Origin: Erythrocercus mccallii
Lineage: Eukaryota > Chordata > Aves > Passeriformes > Dicruridae
DNA length: 64,000 nt
Direction of reading: 5' to 3'
Assembly: GCA_013397435.1 (NCBI GenBank)
Contig: VZRG01002511.1
Coordinates: 26,735-90,734 of the forward strand
Part shown: positions 1 to 25,400 of the stretch, in pieces
Numbering within the stretch: the first letter of the stretch is position 1
Layout of the letters: each line of letters begins with the position of its first letter
The notes under the pieces: model-generated
Databases searched by the model: none
Seen by the model: the letters and a program-made list of their open reading frames with translations, nothing else
Told to the model about the DNA's origin: nothing
Made by a program: the position numbers and the translations under genes

Positions 1-894
1 AGTATTTTACAGATAGTTTGGGCATGGCATAGCACACATTGGGCAGTCAACTTCTTTTTAAAACAAGGAACTGTTCCACAGTTTTTACAGACATTTTAGC
101 TGTAAGAGCTCATTCTGTTACAAAAACCCAACAGCTGTGATGTCACCAAACATTTTAAGTGAAAATAAAACACATGGCACATTGTATAAAAGGTCTAAAC
201 ATTTGTAACCACTTTACATTTCCAGATGGAACTGTGCTGCAGAGGAGATGTGGTAATTACTGGTTGATAAACCCTTCAGCACCCAGGAGATGCAGCCTGA
301 CCTGTGCCATAGTCCAAATATATTCTAGCTGGTTTTCAAGAATTTTTCCTGCCTCATCCCAAAGCTGGAGATACTAAATATCTCACCACAGATGGCTTAA
401 ATAAAAGACAAATAATTACACTGAATGGGAAAATGCATAAACTTGGTAAAATAGAGAACAGGCTGCTCCCAAAATGCAGTCACTGACCAAGAATATTAAG
501 TAGAAATAAATCCCTTTTAGCAGGGTAAAGACACAAACTATTCCAGCTTCTATTTGTCTGGTCACTCAGAACCCAGTCAGGTTGGTGAACAACCAGTTTT
601 CCCTATTTTTTTGTGTTGTTCAGCTCAGTACCCAGACTTCTGTGTCTTAGATTTTGTCTGTTGAAAGTGAAATCACTAAAGTGCTCCAAGACCTACTTCT
701 GAGAGGCTGCAGTGGCCTGTGCAGCTGCAGCACATCTGGGGCGCCCCCTGAGCTCCTGCTGTGCCAAAGCTGACTACCTGTGCATGGCACAGGTGAGCTT
801 CACAGGAGCGTGTGTCTCCCAGGACACTGGCAGGAGTGCCCAAGTCCCAGTGCCACCAACATGAACGCAGGCAGAGTGCAGGAGGGAGCCGAGC
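1..894 (-). other. DHX8: DHX8 3' UTR and downstream flank
   Basis: This stretch follows the DHX8 stop codon on the minus strand. It has no coding exon that I can recognise. No canonical AATAAA (TTTATT as read here) was seen on the minus strand, so the true 3' end probably lies outside the window or uses a variant signal. It is AT-rich with no clear repeat. Confidence 0.5.
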
Positions 895-13694
<12,800 letters not shown>

Positions 13695-13750
13695 GGCCGC
13701 GTCCGGGGTGCGGCGGAAACGGGGCCGTGACGGGCCCGGGGCGGGGCGGG

Positions 13751-14014
13751 GACACCGGGCGGGNNNNNNNNNNNNNNNNNNNNNNNNNNNNNNNNNNNNN
13801 NNNNNNNNNNNNNNNNNNNNNNNNNNNNNNNNNNNNNNNNNNNNNNNNNNNNNNNNNNNNNNNNNNNNNNNNNNNNNNNNNNNNNNNNNNNNNNNNNNNN
13901 NNNNNNNNNNNNNNNNNNNNNNNNNNNNNNNNNNNNNNNNNNNNNNNNNNNNNCCCTGCCGGGGGCGGGCAGAGACACCGGGCGGGCCCTGCCGGGGGCG
14001 GGCAGCGGGGCGGG
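13751..14014. repeat. 33-bp GC-rich minisatellite interrupted by an assembly gap
   Basis: Right of the gap, one full 33-bp unit (13954-13986) is followed by a partial, slightly diverged unit (13987-14014). Left of the gap, 13751-13763 matches the last 13 bases of the same unit. The 190-bp N run (13764-13953) therefore probably hides more copies of an array that assembly or sequencing could not cross. It sits 57 bp or more upstream of the DHX8 ATG. Confidence 0.75.
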
Positions 14015-14297
14015 TTCGCTGGGCACAGAGCCTCGATGGGCTGCCAGGCTGGGCAAATCGGCGCGGCCGTGTCAAGGCTTTCCTTAGCCAAAGCGGGAAG
14101 GCGCGTCCAGCAAAGGCCGATGAGCTGAGGGTGCGTTCGCGGTCACGCACCGGGTACCGAGCAGAACCGGGAGGAGAAGTCTCAGCGCGGGCCGTGCTTC
14201 TGTCGCCGGCCCCTCAGGCTCGCTCCTGTGCTCGCCCTGCCCGCCCTGGGCACGGCCGAAGGAGCCGAGGCCGTGCGCTCCCGGCAGTGGCGAGGGA

Positions 14298-14322
14298 GGG
14301 CAGGGCAGGGCAGGGCAGGGCA
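14298..14322. repeat. (GGGCA)5 pentanucleotide repeat
   Basis: Five perfect GGGCA units on the plus strand, next to further G runs. Five evenly spaced GGG tracts have G-quadruplex potential. It lies in the DHX8 upstream island. Confidence 0.9.
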
Positions 14323-14416
14323 GAGGCGGGCGCGGTGCCCACCGGCCGTGCTGGTCCAGAGCCCGCGGCAGGAGCAGGGCTGGGAAGCCCATCCCGAGCC
14401 CCAGTGCTCGCCCGAA

Positions 14417-16484
14417 ATAAAATACAGAGGTCACAGCTGCTCTATAGAATATATTATAAATTATATCATGCATCCATTAACAAAATATACAAAGCCAACA
14501 GAAATATATCTATCTTAAGCCTGAGCATACAGCATCTAAACTCTAGTAAAAAGTAACCTAAAGAGAACGGCATCTCACACTTGCCATTTCAATCCGCAAC
14601 GAAGTGTTCATCCTCAAAGGTTTTTGTTTTGTCGTTTATAGAACACATGAACATTCCAAGTACAAAGGTACACACGGCGAACGTGGGTCCTGCTGGGCCT
14701 GACAGAGCACACAGCAAATAACCACACTATGCTTCAAAGTGTCATCAGTTTCTGCATTTCACTCCTGTCCTTTCCTCCTCTTCGTGCCAGAGTTGGCATA
14801 ACTCAAAAAATACTCAAAACAACACACTCAAGTTAAGGTGGAAAGTTACAGAAGGATCTTTAACTGGTCCACAGCACACAGTTGTACTGGTGTACAGAGA
14901 GATGGGAAACAACTGCAAATACTTCTACTGTATTTCAAAATAAACATTTAAGACTATATCTTCCACAATCTATAAAAATAGGTTTAAAACGAAAGTGGTA
15001 TGATACATCTGTTTTCTTGAACTATTTTAATGGTATTTTATCTCTGTGGGTATTAAGTCTTTTAAAAAATTACTGATAACCTGGTCAGCCACAATACTGA
15101 CACTGCTTCAGCTATATGGTGACCAAACACAACACTAGTTTGAAGCAGGAGTAATATAAAATATTTTAGAATCAATGGTCTCTTACTGCAACAAAGAAAA
15201 ATGTTTACTTGAAAGTAAGAATGTAGCCAACACTGTCATCTGCTGAGGGACTGAACTCTGAGGAGTTATCTATGGAAACCCCACTGCACAGCAGTGTCTG
15301 GTGCTCATTTCTGTCATTCTTCAGAATCAAATCTCTCAGCGTATTTTGTAGGGAATGCTTAGATCTCCAAATTAAATATGGGCATCTAAAAATCTGATGG
15401 GAAAAATGAATTCTACAGACGTGGCTACGGAAACACAGGACCAGCTAAAACCATCAGAGGAGACAGTACATTTGAAAGTGCTTAAGTTAATGCATTTTTC
15501 AAACTCTAATGTCAAGTTATGTGATCCCTGCTTCAAGCATTCTTTCCATTCCTAAACATTACCAAAATTTGTACAGTTCAGGTCTGGGTTCCTACACATT
15601 CTTGCATTTTTTTAATGTGCTATTAACAGAGTAAAATGTTTGCACTATAGTGAAAAAAAGTAATGGTCAAATTTTTAATATTTTTACAAAGAGCCTGTAA
15701 AGTTTCCTAGAAAAGCCTTTCCTACTCTTACACTCTGTTTTTAACAAAATATTTTATGTTGGTTATACTTCTGTTAGAGATCTGGTGTGCGCTATCATTA
15801 CTGGTTCAATTGCTGGTGGTAATTCTCCTGCCTCATTCTGCTACAACAAACAACTTTACTGGTATTTATCAGTTATACTTTTAGACTTTTCAAAAGTTGT
15901 TTGATGATTCAAGATGGCTTTCTTCTATGAGTAAGTTCTTCTTCTTCGAATAATTTGTAAGATTTAAATTTGTCACTTAACTATCACGCATTGGAAAACC
16001 AATTACTAAATCCTCAGAAGAAACAAAAAAGGCATCTCTTGTAAATTAAGCAGGACTTAATTTTACAGCAGCATTTTACACTGGTTTCTATTCCAAAGCT
16101 AATTAAGCCAACAAAAAATTTCCAGCTGCCTAAAAACAAAAGTGTATACACAATAAAATGGGAAATTCTCATCTGGGTACAAAGTTCTACAAGATTCCTT
16201 GGCAAAAGGATTTGATCTGAAATTAGAGATTTAAAGACTACTCATTTAACTATGAGGTCCAATAACTGAAATTCTGGTATCCACTTCAAGAGATGCTACA
16301 AGGGTTGTTTGACATTTCCACGAGGATCAAAAAAAAATAAAAAAGAAGTCAAATGCTCAAAGAGAAGCCAAAGTTTTAAGTCAAACTTCCAAACAGAGAG
16401 CAGCTGAGGAGCAGCCTGCTAACTCTTGCAATCTTTAATTAGAGTTTACTCAATGAAGACTATTCCTCTCTCCACCAGGGAGGT
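14417..16484 (-). other. NBR1: Spacer between DHX8 and NBR1; probable NBR1 3' UTR
   Basis: AT-rich sequence downstream of the NBR1 stop codon and upstream of the DHX8 island; both genes are on the minus strand. No coding exon is recognisable. I saw no canonical AATAAA on the minus strand. A TATAAA-type variant near 14634 and ATTAAA variants near 15026, 15608 and 15672 are possible polyadenylation signals, so the 3' end is unresolved. TMEM106A and ARL4D, which lie between NBR1 and DHX8 in human, are absent from this 2.8-kb interval. Confidence 0.5.
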
Positions 16485-19400
16485 TTAGCACCTACTGCAC
16501 CAGTCTCTGTTACTGATATGAAGCAATTCAGTTACCACTTCAATCATGTTATTGTTGTGTTTCTTCAGCAGGCGCAAGTTTAACTGCCTGTCACAGAATC
16601 CCATCTCACACAGACTGGACAGCAGGGCAGCAGTCTGCTCTTCTGGAGCTGCAGGCTGCTGAAAACAAAAGACAGTAAGATAAGCTAAAAAAGGTATTTT
16701 ATTTTTTGCCATTTGAACCAAGGGCCCTGCAGTATACTAGAATCAAACTGAGGCACAGAGGCTCTTCTGGCCCCATTTAAGCCATTTATAATCCCTTTCA
16801 CTGCTCACTTACAAAGGTGAGTTACCACTCTTACATGATGCTGCAAGAGATGTTTCCATCCCTATGGCATGGATTTCCCTGTCTGCTGAGAGCAGCAAAC
16901 CTCAAAAGGATGCCATCAAATTTAACACTGTACTCTTACATTATCTCCAGCATGGAATACTGACACACTTAAAAAACATACACCAATAAATTAAGGGTTG
17001 TCATTCTATGAAAATCACACAGCACATAGGAAAGACATTCACCTGTTCAATAATGGGTGGTCCAGAAAATAATGCTTTGTAGGCAGAAGCAGCAACTGAC
17101 AAAGCTCCTTTCACCAGTTCTCCTGCAATGCTGCTTCCTTGAGGGTACCTGTGAAGAGAGCAGGTGCTGCTTTAGGGTCAGTAAAGCCAAGGGTTTGTTT
17201 CAGTGAATTGCAAGTTGCTGCCTGTTGAGGCAAGGACTGCTGGAGACAACAGCCTGTGATCCACAGGAATCAGCAGTGTTTGGGAACTGAGCTATACAAG
17301 AAGCTCATTCCCTTTTCTTGACACCTATTAAATTGTGGGTGTACACTTTCCATGAAGTCACCTTTTGTAAAGAGTTTAGTGTTCTCATCTAGAAGAGAGC
17401 ATACCTACATGAAAGCACTGACATATCCATTTAGGGTAGGGTAACTTCTGTTTGTTTTCTCTGAAAACTTAAGTTACTTAATATTCTACTCAACATTTTG
17501 ACTTACTCTCCAGTCTCAGTATTTTAAGTCGACTTTATAGCTAACTTGTAAAATCTCCATTCTAAGAATTCTGAGATTTTCCAGGAAAAAAACCCCACAG
17601 AATTTTAGAAGCATTCAACTTGAGCTCTTCCATTAACTTTGGCTTGCCAGTTCTGCATCCTTTCCATTTGTGCCCAAGAAACCAAGATCTTATGAAAACA
17701 GCATGTTTGCTTTAAGAAGGGAGGCCTCTCTCCAAATTAATCTAAACATGAAATCTGTAGGCCAGGGCTTTTTTCCTAGGTGTCTAATTAAGCAGTTCTC
17801 AGTCTAAAATCGTGTTTATGAAGTCACAGCTTCAGCTTCATTACCTCGGGTATTCTGAGAACTTAGTGAGAAATGCAGAAGATCCTGGGCCATGAGTATC
17901 TTCTCCACTGGGTTCTGGTAAAGGAAGAAAAAAAGTCAACGTGTCCAGTTAATGACAATCAAGCTGGAGAAATGCAAGACATACATAAATAAAGTGTGTC
18001 TCAGTAGAACAGTAATACTCCAAGTTTAGTTTTACAGATCAGGTATCCAGGATTCTCATTGCAGTGAAAGCAGTCAGAAGATTTTCAGAACCATATGACT
18101 GATCCATCAGTGATGTTTAACACAAGAGGAACTGCTGTCTCAGTGACTGTAACAGCAGCTTAAATACATAGCTCATTAATTCCAGAGCAAGGTAATTTTC
18201 CAGATGCCTGTAAGCACTTTTGAGTATCCTCTTACCATTTCCTTTAATAGATGCTCTTAACTGATACACAAAGCCAATTATTTCTTTATTTGCAACATCC
18301 ATATAGTAAAAGTTCAACACCCAGAGAAAAACTAAAATCTTTACTTGGTAGATTTCTGCTCTCCTCAAGAGAAATGAGACACCAAATTCAATACTAGGCA
18401 TAAGGAATGGGTGATAGTAATAGTCTGCACCCTTCATTAAATACTGTTAATACCTTCTCTTTGTATTTGATCATGAGGAGCAGAAGAGATAGTCTCTGAA
18501 GCTGGTGTGTTTGGTTCTTGGAATACAGAATTCTGAAGAGATGAAAGATTCCTGAGAACATAAGGCAAAAACATCACTACTTTTATTTTACATATACACA
18601 CATAAGTAAGTCATGATCAACAGAAAAAAGAAAAAACTTCACACGCTCCCTTCTCTTCCTCTCTTGCACTCACCTAAATCAGTGAGTACAGCCTCTATAA
18701 AAAGTTGCACAATTTAAAAACATTTACTTCAGTATATGATAAAACTTTTGTTACAACAATTCCTGTTTGGAAAGTACTAGACCTTGCAGACTCTACAGCA
18801 ATACCAGCATCACCATTCTGTTCTTGTCCCCCAATCGTACCTTTGTGCCTGGGGTAAGCTGTCCACAGTTGCTGGAGTTAATGGTACTGCAGCCAGTGTT
18901 TGGGAAGTTGTCAGTGCATCACTGATGCTCTGGATCTGTGGCTGGCTTCCTCCTTCTGGGTTCTCTGCTACTGCTTCAGGTTCTCCTGTCTTTTCTAAAC
19001 CCGGCTGGGAAAGAGCTGAACTATACATGGAGTCACCCAAAGGCCGACTGGTGTCAAAGCACTCGGGCAGAATAATGATATAATCCTCTGAGGAAGCAGA
19101 GGAGCATTGACTCTGAACATCATCTTTATCATCTTCCTCTTCACCACAATTGCCAGTACCACTATGGGGGCTTGTGCTCTCATCAGACAGTGGAAGGTCC
19201 CCTAGTAGGAAAAAAAAGTGAGGAATTAACCATTGCCCATTTTGTATGAACAACAGCAGAGACAAAACTGTCCCGGTTGCAAGAGACAAGTATTTAGAAA
19301 CAACTGTAAACCTTAGCTGCCGCCATTAATGGTGTAATTTTCCCTGTTATGGGGAGGGTGTAGTCTGAAAGAACAATAGATCTTTGTGCTAAGCCTATGC

Positions 19401-22400
19401 AAACATGCTGCTGGTATTAATGCTTATAGTAAAAACAGGATAAGAGCTAATATAGAGAACTTAAGCTGTACTTTTCAGCTCCTAAATTACACACATTAGA
19501 AACAGGTCAGAAACATTTCAAGTTATGTGTACAAAATATGGAGGCACCAGTCATGTACAACATATGAGCACTTACTTGAATACCCAAATGGAATTTTTTG
19601 GTCTTAATTTCACTTCCTTAAAAAAAGCTGTTAAACTAGCTGCTTGTTAAAATATTGACACAAATTTTCTGATGTAATGATTCTCACAGGTGGGACAATC
19701 TAATGATTCTCTTCAACTAAAGAAAATCAAATTCCTAGAACAGTGTCACATCTTTTTACACATGATTTTTTTACAGCTTTATCTTACATTCAAGCCCATT
19801 TTACTTACCACAGGAATTTTCTGTCACTGGCTCTGAGTGATGAATCTTTGCTTCCTTTTTGGAAGTGGAATTACTATTTATCATAGGAGATTCTTCACTT
19901 ATATTGCAACTGAAGGTGTCTTGCAATGTTTGTAAAGAGTCTAATAAAACCAATCAGGAAAAACAATTAAATGGTATCAACCACCTGAGCTGAGCAATTT
20001 GTGTCTCACATCTGACTGCAAACAAGTCAAGCCAGAGAAGGTAGCTAATGACAATACTTACTCTGGAGGATTTTGGGGTTTTTTTGTGGGGGCTTGTGGT
20101 CAGGTGCAGCATCCAGGGTCAGAGATCGAATTACAGTTTCACAGACAAACTGTGTCCCACTCATATCTTCCTCCCCTTCCTCTTGGTTCAATCCATGTTC
20201 AGCTTTCACTTTCAGCACAGAAGAGTCCACAGAAAGGCAGGCTTCTGCCATTCCTTAGAAAAGGAAACATAACAGATTTTACCACCACAACAAGGAAATG
20301 TAACTGTAAGATTTTTTCAGAGTAGCCACACCTAATATTTACTCTATATGTTAATTTGTTCTAAAAATGGAAAGATTTTTTAAATTCAGTTCAAGTTGAA
20401 TGTGAAAGTGATTGAGAAGTATGGGGAGCACACCTGGAGTGTTTGGAGAATAACCTAGTCTACAAAGGGCAGACTGTTAATCCTCCAAACAATTCTAGTG
20501 GTCAAACAAATCAAAATAAGCATTTGAAGGGACCTGATACAAGGCCATGCAGTAATAGGAGAGCAGGGAATGACTTCAACATGGAGGAGGGTATATTTAG
20601 ATCAGATATTAGGCAGAAATTCTTCCTTTTGAGGGTGGTGAGGCCCTGGCACAGATTGCCCAGAGAAGCTGTGGCTGCCCCATCCCTGGAAGTGTCCAAG
20701 GCCACGTTGGACAGGGCTTGGAACAGCCTGGGATAAGGGAAGCTGTCCCTGCTCATGGCAGGAGAGGTGAACTAATTAGCCTTTAAGGTCCTTCTAACCC
20801 AAATCATTCTGTGATTCTATGATTTCTATTTCCAAATCCATATACATTATGCTCCAACCTCTATAATCACTAATGTAGTGTCAGACTCCAGGTTTATGAG
20901 CCAAACTTTTTTTTTTTTTCCAAAGAAGGGGAAGACAGTTGTTAGAATTCCTTTCAGACATCAGGTTTTCTGACTACACAGAAGTGACAATATCCTCCCT
21001 TCACCCCCAAGCTCCTCAGGACTACTGCTTACCAGGCACTAGTTTAAATCCATTCCCCTCGTTCTCCTCCTCTATCTGACCTAAGCCAGGTTTCTCCAGC
21101 AAGGGGCTGTCACGTGGCAAAGGGGACATGCATGGAGTCATGTCTGGAAAACACAGGGAGCAAAGATAATTGGCACTAAAGGAGAAGGAGCCTCCAGAAG
21201 GTAACATTTTTAAAAGTTATTCTTTCTAAGGGACATTCTTTCAAGACTGAAGAAACTTAGTTAATTTGCAAGATAATCTGGTGGAATAACAACTAGCTTT
21301 GCATTACTCTGCCACTGGCTGTGCAAAGAAAATGGCAGCGTTCCTCAACATCTGGAATGTTATGTTCTAGGGGATATGAAGGTGAAAAGAAGCCAAGACT
21401 GAAAAACACAAAGGACAGCTGTCTGTGCTCGAGAGAGCACACAGAATACAGGAGCCTTACCAACAGGAGTATTGTGTGGCACTCGCTCCAATTCCTGCAC
21501 AATATTAATGTCCAACAGCTCAAAGGACAGCAAATCCTACAGGAAAAAACACACAGAGTTTCCATGAGCAAACTCTGAAACTGAATCAAATCTGTACTTG
21601 GCAGCACAGATCCCACTGATGGACAAATAACACTTTGTTCCTCAACACAACCTCAGGGGGCAGTTTTCCCACAACATGTATTTACTTCATTGAATATGAC
21701 GCACAAATCGGGGCAAGGGACAAAGCTAACAACTTCTTTGTTAGGGCCAGAGAAAGACTCAAGTGCTGACTCTTTTTTGAGAATCTTAATCTGTCCTACA
21801 CACACCTTCTACATAATGACAGTACCTAATACCAACTTGAGAAAACAGCTCTGCTATCAAAAATGCAATATACTCTTTCTGAAAATAGACTGGCCGTTTT
21901 TAAAGCTCAGAAGCTTTATTCTTACAAATGTCTAGCTACCTAGACATCAAACCCAAGGTGGTTTCCTTTATATCTACCTGAATTTTAGCACTTTACCTGT
22001 GCAGTGAGGAGATCGACAGATGGGATATAAAATTCTCTCTCACTTGGCAGATTTTTGATCTTTAAAGGAATAGTTGGCAGAGGTATTTCAGCCTGCTCTG
22101 CAATTTCACCTATCAGTTGAGCACCTGTTTCTGTCTTTAAAGAAGCATCCTGCAAAAACAAAAAAACAGAAGCCCCTTAGCCACAGTAAATAACACACGA
22201 AATCTAAAGCCTGAATTTTGTGTAAACACTCAAGTATTTTGAAAGAAATTTAAATCAACTCATTACAGAGCCAAAAGGAAAAGACCTAACAAAGAGAAAT
22301 GCTGCAGTGTTTCAGTTCAAAGAAGTAGACAAATAACTGCAACAGACTGATAGCTAATGTCATGCCTGTCAAAAAGAACAACCTACTTTAGAACTTATAA

Positions 22401-25400
22401 ATACAATATATGTTGTATTTCTTTCCTATTAAAATTTAAAAGCAAACAGCTAAAAGAATCCCCTTGAATAGTTAGTTAGGAGTACTATACCAAATAATAC
22501 ACAAAGCTCAGTCTCCTAGGCAATTCTGAACTGCCCCAAATACCAGGTGAGTGACTTGCCTGTTTGGTACTGGAAGCTTTACTCTTCTGACAGGACTCAG
22601 AATCCTTCCAATCACTTTCTACATAGTCAGCAGCTGGAGAGGGATCCACAACAATACTGCACCAGATCCTTGGCCCAAACTGTTCCCCTCTGTGTGACAG
22701 TCTCCAGTGAGAAGTGTAAGTTCCTTCTATGTTGGGAGCTACAAACTCAACTGAAACAGTTCCTACTTGTCCAGATGGAAGGGATGGCACTAACACATCT
22801 TTTTTCTCAGAAGATGCCAAGGTCAGATTACCCCACATAAGTTTCAACTGAAATATACAACAGAAAAAGCCAAAAGTTAACTTCTCAAGCCTCTCTGCAA
22901 AGTGTGGGCAGTAGGAAGCAGAGTTCCTCTGCTGAAAGGCCTTGTAGATACCAGGCATGGAGAAGACAGGCTGCTAGTACACATTCTCACATTAGTCACT
23001 ATCAACACAAAGATACCCCCATCTTACAACACAAATGCAGCCACTCACAGAACAAAGGGTTTTGGAGGTCAGAAAAGCAACAGAGCAGCTGTAAATGGGG
23101 TCGAACTGTACCATTGTAACATGGGGGACATACTATTAATGGGAAACATGTTCAGTGATGGTACTCTGAATGGCTTTCTTCCTACAGTCTACATTATAAA
23201 GAGTACCTACACAGATTATTGCCCCAGAATTCCCAGCTGTAAATCAACAGGCCAAAGGAAATCTTACACAGGCCCTAACACAGAATTCACATACAAATGT
23301 TACTTCCAGAATGACTTTAGTGTGTAGAAGAAGAGCAAAGGCAAGATACCTTTGTGTCTGAGCTCCATTCCACATTGCCAGTATTTTTCATTCGCCAGTG
23401 TTTGATAAACTTTGTTCCTGGTTTCAAGTGAGTACCATCAGGCAAATTCTCATCCACAAATACTGCACTTAGTGTTGGGACAATTGCTTGGAAGGGTTGA
23501 TTAGGGCTCCTAGGATTGGAGAGAGGAAACAAAAAAAACCCCAAAATACATCAAAACTGAAGAAGTTCAGCTGCTGATTAATGTTAACTTTTAAATGCCC
23601 TAAATGGAAGCAATGAATTAAAGAAACAAATTATACAAGTTTTACTTTTACTGCACATTCATAAACTGAAAGGGAGTGGGAAATGCAGAGCAGTTGCCTG
23701 CAAAGGCTGCTGTCTAATGAACCTCATCTTAAGAGCACATTAAAAAAAAGAAGAAATAGCACTGAACGTAAATATACAGAATGTACTTGACTTTATGCAG
23801 ACACACGATGAAGTAAGAAAATACAGACTTTTTAAAAACTGGCAGAAATGTTAATTTATGCTGTATGAGCATGCATGTCTATGTATAATCCTATGCACTC
23901 CCTCCTAAATCTACATAAATCACTAACTTTCAGATAATAACCATCAGTCACTTTTTTTCCCTTTCTCCTACTCTCAATTAAAAACACTCTACCTTTCAAA
24001 TCACATTTAGACAAAATTCTCACACAGTCAAATGACAAATCATACTTCAAATGAGGAATTTCATAACCTCCCTCCTGTTATTTTAACTTGGTCTCATAAC
24101 GAAAGGTCAGACAGCACAACTACCAGATGCTCAGTTAACAACAAGCCTTACAGGAAGGTATTAGGCTGGAGACTCTCAGATTTCAGAGTAGGTGAGCTAT
24201 TCGTTTCCAATACATGGATAGAGTTCCACAGATGAATTTTCCTGTGCAATTTTAGCTGCTTTTTGAGCTCTCGGACCTCTGCTTTTCGCTGTTTCTTTTC
24301 TGCTCGCAATCTTTGCTTCTCTGCCTTCAGAAATCTTTTGTCCATCTGTTTCTGGAGCCTGCAAAGCAATTAACACACCTCGTTACATTAAACTGATCAG
24401 AATTTATCTTTAGCCAACACAGTCTCAGTCTCAAGGGAACCCCTCAGGAAATATCCCATGGTTCTAGACTGGATACCAAATTATTTTGAAAGAACATCCT
24501 CACAATTGCTTGTGGAACTATTTTGAATGGTCTCTGAAAGAACAAAAAAAAGACAGACACAGAATGCTCAAAGAAAAAGCAAGCTCTCAAAGTTTATTAC
24601 CCATCTATGCGATCAAAGTCTGTCTTTTCTACTTTGTTATTAAAAACTAAGATTTATAACTTAGGCCCTTTATAAGTATGTAGCTATTTTTAGCTACTCA
24701 CAATAAAATCTGAGTACCACTTCCATTTCTTGTTATCACTAAAATACAAGCTGAACCTCAACTCCAACACAGGTGTTTCCACTTGCAATCAGGTCAATCT
24801 TGGCAGGAATTGAGAGGTGCCACCATTTACCTGACTTGCTCCAGAGTAGCAGGCAGGCGTGGGGAGAGCTCTGCCAGGCTGTAACTGTCAGGCACACAGG
24901 GGATGGGTCTGCGCAGCTTTAACAGGACGTGGTTTGGATCGTGGGCATATGATCCTGCTTCACACTCTTCACAGATACTGTAGGCTGGACAAAGGCTGCA
25001 AAGCAGAAAAGACAAAAGGTGACCAAGAGGCAAAGAATTTCTGCAGAGAAACAGCTTTGCATCATGCTGTATCATACAGTAAGCAGTTCCCAAGTGACAG
25101 CAGCTGGATGTCTCATTTATAGATCAGTATTTGGAGCCATGTGGAATACCTACATGATTATCTCTCTTCTTGGCAAAACTGCAATGCAGTTCCTACTTCT
25201 TTGTAAAAAAAAATTGAAAAAAACCTGATGCTTCCTTTAGCACAAGTAACTAAAATTTTTGCTACAAAGAGCAGAACATTTTACCAAAATCCAGTGCCAG
25301 AAATAGCACCATACTTCTGAAAATACAGAGGCTAAGTCAACAAGTATTCAGGGATGCAAAGCAGATTGCTCTTCCAGGGAAAAGGGCTGATAAAATACAG

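Larger units (their letters stand above)
13695..14416 (-). promoter_or_regulatory. DHX8: DHX8 CpG-rich promoter and 5' UTR
   Basis: Strongly GC- and CpG-rich sequence directly upstream of the DHX8 start codon, with many GGGCGG-type Sp1 boxes and no obvious TATA box. The transcription start is inferred to lie here. The region contains an assembly gap inside a minisatellite (13764-13953) and a GGGCA repeat. At about 14417 composition drops sharply to AT-rich, marking the edge of the island. Confidence 0.7.

Noticed and set aside
20045..20061. Extended open frame past the NBR1 exon ending at 20062
   Set aside because: It continues only a few codons into the intron; a strong GTAAGT donor in the correct phase ends the exon.
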